Assembly: GCA_035566435.1 (NCBI GenBank)
Contig: DATMRF010000058.1
Location: 1 to 41,240, forward strand
Direction: 5' to 3'
DNA: 41,240 bases
Source of the DNA: DATMRF01 sp035566435
GTDB lineage: Bacteria > Verrucomicrobiota > Verrucomicrobiia > Limisphaerales > UBA8199
A program made the translations under genes and the position numbers. Shown here one piece after another: positions 16,473 through 23,731 of this stretch; positions within the stretch are counted from its first letter, which is position 1; the number at the start of each line of letters is the position of its first letter. The notes under the pieces were generated by a model. That model worked only from the letters and a program-made list of their open reading frames with translations, did not search any database and was not told the DNA's origin.

Positions 16473-17972
16473 ATGGCGAGCCCAGAAGCCCAACAACAAG
16501 CCGGAGCCCCGGCCGCAACCGCCGAGGCGTCCGAATTCGATTCACTGCTCCAAAAGGAGTTCAAAGTCCAGAAGGATTCCGCCAAACAATCCGCCGTAAA
16601 GGCAGCCGTTCAAACGCTGGCCCAGCAGGCTCTCTCCGCTTCGGCCCTCGTCTCCGACGACGCGATCAAGTCTATTGAAGCTATCATCGCGGAACTGGAC
16701 AGGAAACTCTCCGAACAGATCAGCAAGATTATCCATCACGAGGATTTTAAGAGCCTGGAGGGCACCTGGCGCGGGCTGCATCATCTCGTCAGCAACACGG
16801 AAACGGATGAAACGCTCAAGATCCGGGTAATCAACGTTTCCAAAAAGGAAGTCGCCGCCACGATTAAGAAGTTCAAGGGCACGAGCTGGGACCAGAGCCC
16901 GCTTTTCAAGAAGGTCTATGAGGATGAGTTCGGCACCCCTGGCGGCCAGCCCTACGGCACCCTGATTGGCGACTATTACTTTGATCAATCGCCTCCAGAT
17001 GTGGAAATCCTTGCCGGCATGGCCCAGATCTCGGCGGCGGCGCACGCTCCGTTCATCAGCGCGTCCTCGCCGAAAGTACTGGGCATGGAATCGTGGCAGG
17101 AGTTGAGCAACCCTCGCGACCTGACCAAGATTTTCCAAACGCCCGAATATGCTCCGTGGCGTTCGCTGCGCGATTCGGAAGATGCTCGCTACCTGGGCCT
17201 CACCATGCCGCGCTTCCTCGCGCGCCAGCCGTACGGCGCGAAGAGCAACCCGGTGGACGAGTTCGACTTCGAAGAGGATGTCGAGGGGGCGGATCACAGT
17301 AAATATGTGTGGGCCAACTCGGCCTATGCCATGGGCACCAACATCACGCGCTCCTTCAAACTTTATGGCTGGTGCGCCAACATCCGCGGCACCGAAAGCG
17401 GCGGCATGCTTGAAGGCCTGCCGTGCCATACCTTCCCCACTGACGATGGTGGTGTGGACATGAAGTGTCCCACTGAGATTGCCATTACCGATCGGCGGGA
17501 AGCCGAGCTCGCGAAGAACGGCTTCATGCCTCTGTCGCACTACAAGAACACGGATTATGCCGTGTTCATGGGGGCTCAGTCGCTGCAGAAGCCCACGGTT
17601 TATGACGACGCGGACGCCACTGCCAATGCCAACCTGGCGGCTCGGCTGCCCTACCTGTTCGCGACCTGCCGATTTGCCCACTACTTGAAGTGCATGGTGC
17701 GCGACAAGATCGGCTCGTTCAAGGAACGCGGTGACATGGAAGAGTGGCTCAATAAATGGATTCGGCAGTACGTGACCGAGGACCCGCACGCTCGCGAGGA
17801 ACTCAAGGCGCGGTTTCCGCTTGCTGCGGCGGAAGTCAAGGTGGAAGAAGTCGCCGGGAATCCCGGCTACTACACCTCGAAGTTCTATCTACGCCCCCAC
17901 TACCAATTGGAAGGGCTGACGGTTTCCTTGCGGTTGGTAAGCAAGCTCCCGTCGGTGAAGGGCGGGAAGTAA
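16473..17972 (+). CDS. tssC: T6SS contractile sheath large subunit TssC (VipB)
   Basis: The product is 499 residues and full length. Typical segments are FKSLEGTWRGLHHLV (near 90-104), SPPDVEILAGMAQISAAAHAP, LGLTMPRFLARQPYG and YLKCMVRDKIGSF. The C-terminal strands that interlock neighbouring sheath subunits are present (YYTSKFYLRPHYQLEGLTVS). TssC binds TssB and wraps the Hcp tube, and ClpV disassembles the contracted form. The start follows a GAGGA site. It is the full-length counterpart of the shorter TssC-like part of the 38790-40295 fusion. Confidence 0.97.
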   Translation: MASPEAQQQAGAPAATAEASEFDSLLQKEFKVQKDSAKQSAVKAAVQTLAQQALSASALVSDDAIKSIEAIIAELDRKLSEQISKIIHHEDFKSLEGTWRGLHHLVSNTETDETLKIRVINVSKKEVAATIKKFKGTSWDQSPLFKKVYEDEFGTPGGQPYGTLIGDYYFDQSPPDVEILAGMAQISAAAHAPFISASSPKVLGMESWQELSNPRDLTKIFQTPEYAPWRSLRDSEDARYLGLTMPRFLARQPYGAKSNPVDEFDFEEDVEGADHSKYVWANSAYAMGTNITRSFKLYGWCANIRGTESGGMLEGLPCHTFPTDDGGVDMKCPTEIAITDRREAELAKNGFMPLSHYKNTDYAVFMGAQSLQKPTVYDDADATANANLAARLPYLFATCRFAHYLKCMVRDKIGSFKERGDMEEWLNKWIRQYVTEDPHAREELKARFPLAAAEVKVEEVAGNPGYYTSKFYLRPHYQLEGLTVSLRLVSKLPSVKGGK

Positions 17973-18124
17973 AAATAGCGACTACTCTCGGGGCGGGTAG
18001 CCTGGGATAGTTATCATAACAGTCCGGCCGGAGGGATTGCATCGCCACCGGCCGGTGCCAGGCAAACCAGAGTAAACCGACAGCGCGGGATGCACGCACT
18101 GTCTCAAAACGAAAATATCATCGA

Positions 18125-18709
18125 ATGAAAGAGTATCCAGGACCACAAGGCCCGGTCGGTATTCTCGACATACCAGCAGGGATTGGGCTAACGCAGGAAG
18201 GCACCATCGACACGAACCGGGGAGCCGCGATGTATCTCGACATCACGGCCGAGAAGCAAGGTCACATCGACGGCGGAATAACCGAAAAGGGCCAGGAAAA
18301 GAAGATCAGAGTTTACGGCCTGCTTCACGGAATCATATCGCCTCGCGACGCTGCGAGCGGCCTGCCGACCGGTAAGCGCCGGCATGGGCAGATCCAAATT
18401 TCCATCGGGCTGGATAAGGCGATACCGAAGCTCTACAACGCCCTTGTGGCTAATGAGAATCTTAAGACCTGGGAACTCAAGTATTGGTCTGCTGTACACA
18501 AGGGTTCAGGGTCCACGGCGGCTGGCACTGGGCACGCCCACATTTACACCGTAAAGCTCACCAATGGCAACCTCTGCAACCTGGAGAGTATTACCACCGT
18601 CAACGGCGTTATCATGTTCTTGATCGGCTTTACCTACCAGAAGATCGAATGGACATGGGTTGACGGCGGAGTAACGGCTATGGATGATTGGGAGGCGCCG
18701 GTCGCCTAA
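18125..18709 (+). CDS. hcp: Hcp family tube protein, first copy
   Basis: From the ATG at 18125 the product is 194 residues. Hcp-type sequence begins at Met36 (MYLDIT) and includes KIRVYGLLHGI, RRHGQIQISIGLDKA and a typical end, FTYQKIEWTWVDGG. Hcp hexamers stack into the tube that carries small effectors. The first 35 residues, rich in Pro/Gly, are not usual for Hcp. The ATG at 18230 has GGGAG five bases upstream and would give a standard-length protein of 159 residues, so it may be the true start. The protein is only remotely like the second Hcp at 18951, so the two are not a recent duplication. Confidence 0.9.
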   Translation: MKEYPGPQGPVGILDIPAGIGLTQEGTIDTNRGAAMYLDITAEKQGHIDGGITEKGQEKKIRVYGLLHGIISPRDAASGLPTGKRRHGQIQISIGLDKAIPKLYNALVANENLKTWELKYWSAVHKGSGSTAAGTGHAHIYTVKLTNGNLCNLESITTVNGVIMFLIGFTYQKIEWTWVDGGVTAMDDWEAPVA

Positions 18710-18746
18710 AAGCCGCCCGCGGCACGGGCTTCGCAACAGTTATATT

Positions 18747-18875
18747 CTCTCCTTTGCCAAGCGAGGCGGAACGCCGCCTCGCTTGGCAGGGAGAGGAAGT
18801 CCGGATCGCTTCGGGTGAGATTTCATGGCAGGCGGCGAAAAAGCCCCTGCCAGACTAAGCTGAACCTAACCGGAC
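18747..18875 (+). ncRNA. Structured leader/intergenic RNA between the two hcp genes
   Basis: A perfect 15-bp stem TGCCAAGCGAGGCGG (18755-18769), loop AACG and CCGCCTCGCTTGGCA (18774-18788) is extended by CTCTCC/GGAGAG outside. Immediately downstream GTCCGG (18799-18804) can pair with CCGGAC (18870-18875), enclosing a second hairpin TGGCAGG (18826-18832)/CCTGCCA (18846-18852). No T-run follows, so it is not a simple terminator. It could stabilise hcp mRNA ends or control the second hcp. A 16-codon open frame from 18904 overlaps the second hcp start (ATGA) and may act as a leader peptide. Confidence 0.45.
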
Positions 18876-18950
18876 CCAGCGAAGAAGCCGGGGGTTGCTG
18901 AAAATGGCGAATCCTACGGATGCGGTGATACAAGACGTTAAGCACGCCTC

Positions 18951-19451
18951 ATGAGCGGATCCAACCTAGCACCGGCGGGTCATATGCAGGCTCCTCACTT
19001 CTTTCTAAAGATCCAGGAGATCAAAGGTGACGCCCGGCCAAAGAGCCACGAGAATGAGATCGAGATTGTATCCTGGTCCTGGGGGCAGACGCAAAGCGTT
19101 TTCCCTTCGGAGGCCCGCAAGAGCGGCGGCAGTGTCAGCATGCGGGACCTCCAGTTCACAGCCGTGACAGGGGCGGCCAGCTCGCAGTTGCTCCTCCACT
19201 GCGCCGCCGCAAAGCGCCTGAAATCGGCGATCCTCACTTGCGAACAGGACCGCGGCAACACCCGGCACAAGTACCTCACGGTCACCCTCAGCAACGTCGT
19301 GATCAGCTCGTTCGACATCGAAGGCAGCTCTGGTGCCGATCTGCCGCTGGACCGTGTGACGCTCAAATTCACCAAGCTGGAGTTCGCGTTTACCCCGCTC
19401 GCGGGGGGAAACTTCACCTGTTCGTGGGACCTGTCCCTGAACACCGCCTGA
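18951..19451 (+). CDS. hcp: Hcp family tube protein, second copy
   Basis: The product is 166 residues. Hcp signatures are HFFLKIQEIKGDARPKSHEN (about 16-35), EIEIVSWSWGQTQS and the C-terminal VTLKFTKLEFAF. This is the classical Hcp1-like type. A second possible start is Met12 at 18984, closer to where Hcp proteins normally begin. Having two divergent Hcps suggests tubes of different cargo preference, or a mixed tube. It is followed after 44 bases by tagJ. Confidence 0.93.
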   Translation: MSGSNLAPAGHMQAPHFFLKIQEIKGDARPKSHENEIEIVSWSWGQTQSVFPSEARKSGGSVSMRDLQFTAVTGAASSQLLLHCAAAKRLKSAILTCEQDRGNTRHKYLTVTLSNVVISSFDIEGSSGADLPLDRVTLKFTKLEFAFTPLAGGNFTCSWDLSLNTA

Positions 19452-19495
19452 GGCGCCGCTATTGTGGGAGCCGAGCTGGGTTTTGCATGCTCTGA

Positions 19496-20299
19496 ATGAA
19501 CGCTGAACAACTTATCAAGAACGGCCAACTCAAAGAGGGCTTGACGGCGCTCCAGCAAGAGGTCCGCGCCAAGCCAGATGACCAGCGTCTGCGCATCTTC
19601 CTGTTCCAGGTCAACTGCGTGCTGGGCCAGTGGGAGAAAGCCCTCAACCAATTGCAGGTGTTGTCCAGCTTGAGCGCCGAAACCATGATGCTGGCACAGA
19701 TCTTTCAACCGGTACTGGCTTGTGAGATGCTACGGCGCGAGGTCTTCGCCGGAAAACGCACTCCGCTAATGTTTGGCAAACCCATGGAATGGATGGGCAT
19801 GCTTGTCCAGGCTAACGAGTTGTTGGCCGAGGGCCAGGTCCCCGCCGCGGCGGCTCTCCGTGAAAAGGCCTTTGAGGCCGCCCCGGCAACTGCCGGCTCC
19901 CGCAACGGCACCCCCTTCGAATGGATTGCCGACGCCGACTCCCGGCTGGGACCCATCCTCGAGGCCATTGTTGAGGGCAAGTACTACTGGATCCCCTTCT
20001 GCCGGATTAAGAAACTCTTTGTCCCAAAGCCTAGCGATTTGCGTGACCTGGTCTGGGCTCCTGTTCAGTTCATCTGGGCCAATGGCGGCGAGGCTTCCGG
20101 TCACATCCCCTGCCGCTACTCAGGCACGGAGGCCACTACCGATGATGCCTTGCGTCTGGCCCGCAAAACCGAATGGAATGCGCCGGGCGAGGGGCTCAAT
20201 CTGGGGTTGGGTCAGCGCGTCCTGGCCACTGACGCGGAGGACATCCCGCTGCTGGAGTGCGGCAGCCTCGAACTGCAACCACTCCCGGCTGAAGAATGA
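19496..20299 (+). CDS. tagJ: T6SS accessory protein TagJ (ImpE family)
   Basis: The product is 267 residues. The N-terminal half has a TPR-like helical layout (QLKEGLTALQQEVRAKPDDQ, 11-30) and the C-terminal half holds the ImpE signature region (GKYYWIPFCRIKKLFVPKP; RDLVWAPVQFIWANGGEASG). TagJ binds the sheath subunit TssB and ClpV in systems that also have a TssA of the Pseudomonas H1 kind. tssE follows after 30 bases. Confidence 0.92.
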   Translation: MNAEQLIKNGQLKEGLTALQQEVRAKPDDQRLRIFLFQVNCVLGQWEKALNQLQVLSSLSAETMMLAQIFQPVLACEMLRREVFAGKRTPLMFGKPMEWMGMLVQANELLAEGQVPAAAALREKAFEAAPATAGSRNGTPFEWIADADSRLGPILEAIVEGKYYWIPFCRIKKLFVPKPSDLRDLVWAPVQFIWANGGEASGHIPCRYSGTEATTDDALRLARKTEWNAPGEGLNLGLGQRVLATDAEDIPLLECGSLELQPLPAEE

Positions 20300-20329
20300 A
20301 CTGCCCAGGCCACGAGCCCTTTTGCCCCC

Positions 20330-20830
20330 ATGGCTGAACTGAACCGCGACCAGAGATTCCTGCCCTGCCTGCTCGACCGGCTGCGCGACGATGACCCGAA
20401 GAACCCGGAGGAAAGCCGCAATCAGCGCGTTCTCTCGCTTCAGCGCTACAAGGACGGCGTCCTCCGTGACCTGCAGTGGTTGTTCAATGCCGGCGCTCAC
20501 CTCCCGGTCGAAGGGAAAAAGGAGCTCCGGCTGTCAGATTACCCCGAGGCGAGACGTTCGGTCATCAATTTCGGCACCCGGCAGCTTTGTGGCTTGATCG
20601 CTCCGGATATGGATTCTCTGGAATCCGAATTGAGCGAGGCTTTGGCGACTTTTGAACCGCGGATAATGCGGCACACGACGGTCATCAAGGCCTCCCAGGA
20701 CCGTCACCTGATTGCGTTCGAACTGCGTGCCGAACTGTGGGCTGAGCCGATCCCCGAGCAACTGGTCCTCAAGACCACGATCGATATTGAAACCGGCCAA
20801 TGCATGCTGGGGGACAGTACTAATGGATGA
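20330..20830 (+). CDS. tssE: T6SS baseplate wedge protein TssE (gp25-like)
   Basis: The product is 166 residues with a gp25/lysozyme-like fold. It contains VLRDLQWLFNAGAHL, followed by YPEARRSVINFGTRQLCG, the EPR-type segment FEPRIMR, and a closing beta strand pair. TssE joins TssF and TssG in the wedge and starts sheath polymerisation. The reading frame overlaps the tssF start by eight bases, so the two are probably coupled. Confidence 0.94.
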   Translation: MAELNRDQRFLPCLLDRLRDDDPKNPEESRNQRVLSLQRYKDGVLRDLQWLFNAGAHLPVEGKKELRLSDYPEARRSVINFGTRQLCGLIAPDMDSLESELSEALATFEPRIMRHTTVIKASQDRHLIAFELRAELWAEPIPEQLVLKTTIDIETGQCMLGDSTNG

Positions 20831-22697
20831 ACGTCTCCTCGAGCACTACAACACGGAGTTGCGCCACCTTCGCGAAATGGCGGGCGAGTTCGCCAACGAG
20901 TTCCCTAAAATTGCCGGCCGGCTTGCCCTGGACAAAGAGGCAAAAGAGGTTTGTCCGGACCCGTACGTGGAGCGCTTGCTCGAAGGGTTTGCCTGGCTGG
21001 CAGCGCGAATTCACCTGAAATTCGACGCAGAGTTTCCCCGCTTCACGCAGTCGTTGTTTGAGACGGTTTATCCTCATTACCTCTCTCCAGTCCCGTCAAT
21101 GGCCGTCGTCCGGTTCGACCCGGAGCCGAATGAATCGGCCCTGGCGGCTGGCGTCCCGATCCCGCGAGGGACCTTGTTGCGAAGCAGCCTGGGCAAGGGC
21201 GAACGCACTACCTGCACCTTCCAAACCGCCCACCAGGTGCGGCTCCTTCCCGTCCGGATCGCCGAGGCTCGATATTTTACGCGCGATCTCGCCGAGCTGA
21301 ACCTGCCGCGCGAGCTTGCGTGCAAGGCTGCGCTCCGGCTCCGCCTGGAAGCGACGATCCCCGTGCCGTTCGCAGGAATCGCGCTCGACCCGCTGGCATT
21401 TTTCCTGCGCGGCGCTGACGAGTTCCCGGCGATGGTCTATGAACAGATCTTTGCCCGGGGCATGGGGCTTGCCCTTCAAGCGCCAGCCGAACGCGGCAAG
21501 ACGCTGGCCCTGCTGCCCCGCGAGTGCATTCGCCGCGTCGGCTTTGCTGAAAACGAGGCCATGCTGCCGCCCAGCCCGCGGAGTTTCGAAGGTTACCGTT
21601 TGCTTCGCGAGTACTTTGCCTTCCCCCAACGGTTTCTCTTCGTTGGCTTTTCGGGGTTCGGCGACGTCCTCAAACGATGCACGGGCCAGCAGTTGGATTT
21701 GATCATCCCGTTCGATGCGGTGGACACGCGGCTCGAAAATCGTCTCAACGCTTCATGTTTCGAGCTCTTTTGCACGCCCGCCATCAACCTCTTTTCCAAG
21801 TCCCTGGATCGCATCGCCCTCTCGGACCGCTTTTCCGAATTCCACGTCGTCCCTGACCACAACCGGCCGCTGGACTTCGAACTCTTTGAAATTCAATCCG
21901 TCACGGGCTACGGGGCGGAGCCCGGGCAGGAACAGGAGTTCCGACCCTTTTACCTGGCCAAAGACACCGATAGCGGCAGCGCCGCGTTCTATACGATCAA
22001 CCGCGTGCCCCGCGTTTTGACCGCCAAAGAAAAGCAGTTCGGCAGGCGCTCTTCGTACGCCGGAACCGAAGTGTACCTATCCCTGGTGGACGCCGCGTCA
22101 GCGCCCTATCGGACGGATTTGCGGCAACTGGGAATCAAAGCCCTGTGCACGAACCGGCACTTGCCGATTCAAATGGCGACGGGCGTAGGGCGCACGGATT
22201 TTACCATGGATGAGAATGCGCCCATTACCTCAATCCGCTGCCTGAGCGGGCCGACTCTCCCCCGGCCCTCACAAGCGGAGGGGCGTTTTTCCTGGCGGCT
22301 CATCAGCCACCTCTCCCTCAACTACCTCTCCCTATTCGATTCCAACAACGAGGAGGGCGCAGCCGGCTTGCGCGAAATCCTGCGGCTCTACGCCGATGTC
22401 AGCGACCGCCAGACCGTCCGCCAAGTCGAGGGGTTGCTGAAAACGCAGTCCCGCCCCATTATCCGCCGGGTTCCCATCGCCGGTCCGATCACTTTTGCGC
22501 GGGGTCTCGAAATTACGTTGACGCTCGACGAAAATGCTTTTGAAGGAACCGGTGTTTTCATCCTCGGGGCGGTTCTGGAGCAGTTTTTCGCCAAATATGT
22601 TTCACTAAACTCGTTCACCGAAACGGTAATCAAAACCCAACAACGCGGGGAGATCATGCGATGGCCGGCACAGATGGGCAGGCGCCAAATCATTTGA
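20823..22697 (+). CDS. tssF: T6SS baseplate wedge protein TssF
   Basis: The product is 624 residues, the usual size. The start at 20823 gives the family N-terminus MDERLLEHYNTELRHLREMA. An upstream in-frame start inside tssE would add 37 unrelated residues. Further signatures are FPKIAGRL, VERLLEGFAWLAARI, and HYLSPVPSMAVVRFDP. Near the C-terminus is RGLEITLTLDE. TssF makes up two copies per wedge with TssG. It overlaps tssE at its start and tssG at its end (37 bases), so tssEFG is tightly coupled. Confidence 0.96.
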   Translation: MDERLLEHYNTELRHLREMAGEFANEFPKIAGRLALDKEAKEVCPDPYVERLLEGFAWLAARIHLKFDAEFPRFTQSLFETVYPHYLSPVPSMAVVRFDPEPNESALAAGVPIPRGTLLRSSLGKGERTTCTFQTAHQVRLLPVRIAEARYFTRDLAELNLPRELACKAALRLRLEATIPVPFAGIALDPLAFFLRGADEFPAMVYEQIFARGMGLALQAPAERGKTLALLPRECIRRVGFAENEAMLPPSPRSFEGYRLLREYFAFPQRFLFVGFSGFGDVLKRCTGQQLDLIIPFDAVDTRLENRLNASCFELFCTPAINLFSKSLDRIALSDRFSEFHVVPDHNRPLDFELFEIQSVTGYGAEPGQEQEFRPFYLAKDTDSGSAAFYTINRVPRVLTAKEKQFGRRSSYAGTEVYLSLVDAASAPYRTDLRQLGIKALCTNRHLPIQMATGVGRTDFTMDENAPITSIRCLSGPTLPRPSQAEGRFSWRLISHLSLNYLSLFDSNNEEGAAGLREILRLYADVSDRQTVRQVEGLLKTQSRPIIRRVPIAGPITFARGLEITLTLDENAFEGTGVFILGAVLEQFFAKYVSLNSFTETVIKTQQRGEIMRWPAQMGRRQII

Positions 22698-23680
22698 TCG
22701 AAGAACTCGCCCGCAACGCCTTCGGCTTCGACTTCTTCCGGGCCGTGCGGCTGCTCGAGAACAGCCGGCCCGACTTGCCGCGGATGGGCTGCTCACTATC
22801 TCCGGCGCAGGACCCTGTGCGCTTTTGCCAGAATCCGTCGCTGGCATTTTCTCCCTCCACCCTGGAAAGCCTGCAGCAACGGGCTGAAGATCCTTGCCCC
22901 AGGCTCTATGTCCGCTTCTTCGGGCTGCTAGGTCCGAATGCGCCGCTCCCGCCGCACCTGACAGAGTACGCCCACGAACGTATTCTACACCACGGCGATC
23001 GCACCTTCGCGGCGTTCCTCAACATCTTTAATCATCGCCTGGTTTCCTTTTTTTACAGGGCCTGGGCGGCCAACCAAAAGGCCGTGGACCTGGATCGCAG
23101 CGGGAGCGAGCGCTTTGGCTTTTTCCTCGGCAGTTTTCTGGGAATTGGGACCGAGGCCCTACGAAACCGTGATGCCGTCCAGGACTGGGCCAAGCTCTAC
23201 TTTGCCGGCCGGTTGTCGTGCCAAACGCGCAACGCCGAGGGCCTCGAGGCGATCTTGAAGGAGTATTTTGAGATCCCGACGCAGATTCATACGTTCGTGG
23301 GCCGTTGGATGAGTTTGCCTGCCGACAGCGTTTGTAAGCTGGGAGATTCCCCCACCACCGGCTCGCTGGGTACGACGGCTATCATGGGCTCGCGCTTTCT
23401 TGAGTGCCACTTGAACTTCCGCATCCGTCTCGGGCCCATGAAGCTCTGCGATTATGAGCGCCTCCTGCCTCACGGAGTCGCGTTCCAACGCCTCAAGTAT
23501 TGGGTGCTCAACTACTGCGGCGAGCACTTCTTTTGGGACGCCCAATTTGTTCTTAAGGCCGCCGAGGTGCCGGAAATCCGGTTGGGCATGGCGGGCCGGG
23601 TAGGGTGGACCACGTGGCTGAAATCCCAGCCGTTTGTCCGGGATGCGGAAGATCTGGTGCTGAATCCTCCGGAGAATTGA
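22661..23680 (+). CDS. tssG: T6SS baseplate wedge protein TssG
   Basis: The product is 339 residues. The N-terminal region (NAFGFDFFRAVRLLEN, followed by PVRFCQNPSLAFSPS) and the mid region (HRLVSFFYRAWAANQK, then LAGRLS-like LYFAGRLSCQ) are TssG signatures. TssG links TssF to TssK in the baseplate. The start codon lies within the end of tssF. A spacer of 51 bases with a likely promoter separates it from tssH. Confidence 0.95.
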   Translation: MAGTDGQAPNHLIEELARNAFGFDFFRAVRLLENSRPDLPRMGCSLSPAQDPVRFCQNPSLAFSPSTLESLQQRAEDPCPRLYVRFFGLLGPNAPLPPHLTEYAHERILHHGDRTFAAFLNIFNHRLVSFFYRAWAANQKAVDLDRSGSERFGFFLGSFLGIGTEALRNRDAVQDWAKLYFAGRLSCQTRNAEGLEAILKEYFEIPTQIHTFVGRWMSLPADSVCKLGDSPTTGSLGTTAIMGSRFLECHLNFRIRLGPMKLCDYERLLPHGVAFQRLKYWVLNYCGEHFFWDAQFVLKAAEVPEIRLGMAGRVGWTTWLKSQPFVRDAEDLVLNPPEN

Positions 23681-23709
23681 TTGGAGTTTGTTGGACTATC
23701 AATTATAAT
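23681..23709 (+). promoter_or_regulatory. Possible promoter of tssH
   Basis: TTGGAG at 23681-23686, 17 bases, then a perfect TATAAT at 23704-23709 lie right after the tssG stop and 22 bases before the tssH ATG. The -35 box is poor; the -10 box is perfect. Confidence 0.4.
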
Positions 23710-23731
23710 TGCGTAAGAACCACACACCACC

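Noticed and set aside
18790..18880. RNase P RNA, because of GAGAGGAAGTCCGG resembling the conserved GGAAAGUCCGG
   Set aside because: The folded region is only about 130 bases, the match is imperfect and the conserved ACAGAA end is missing.
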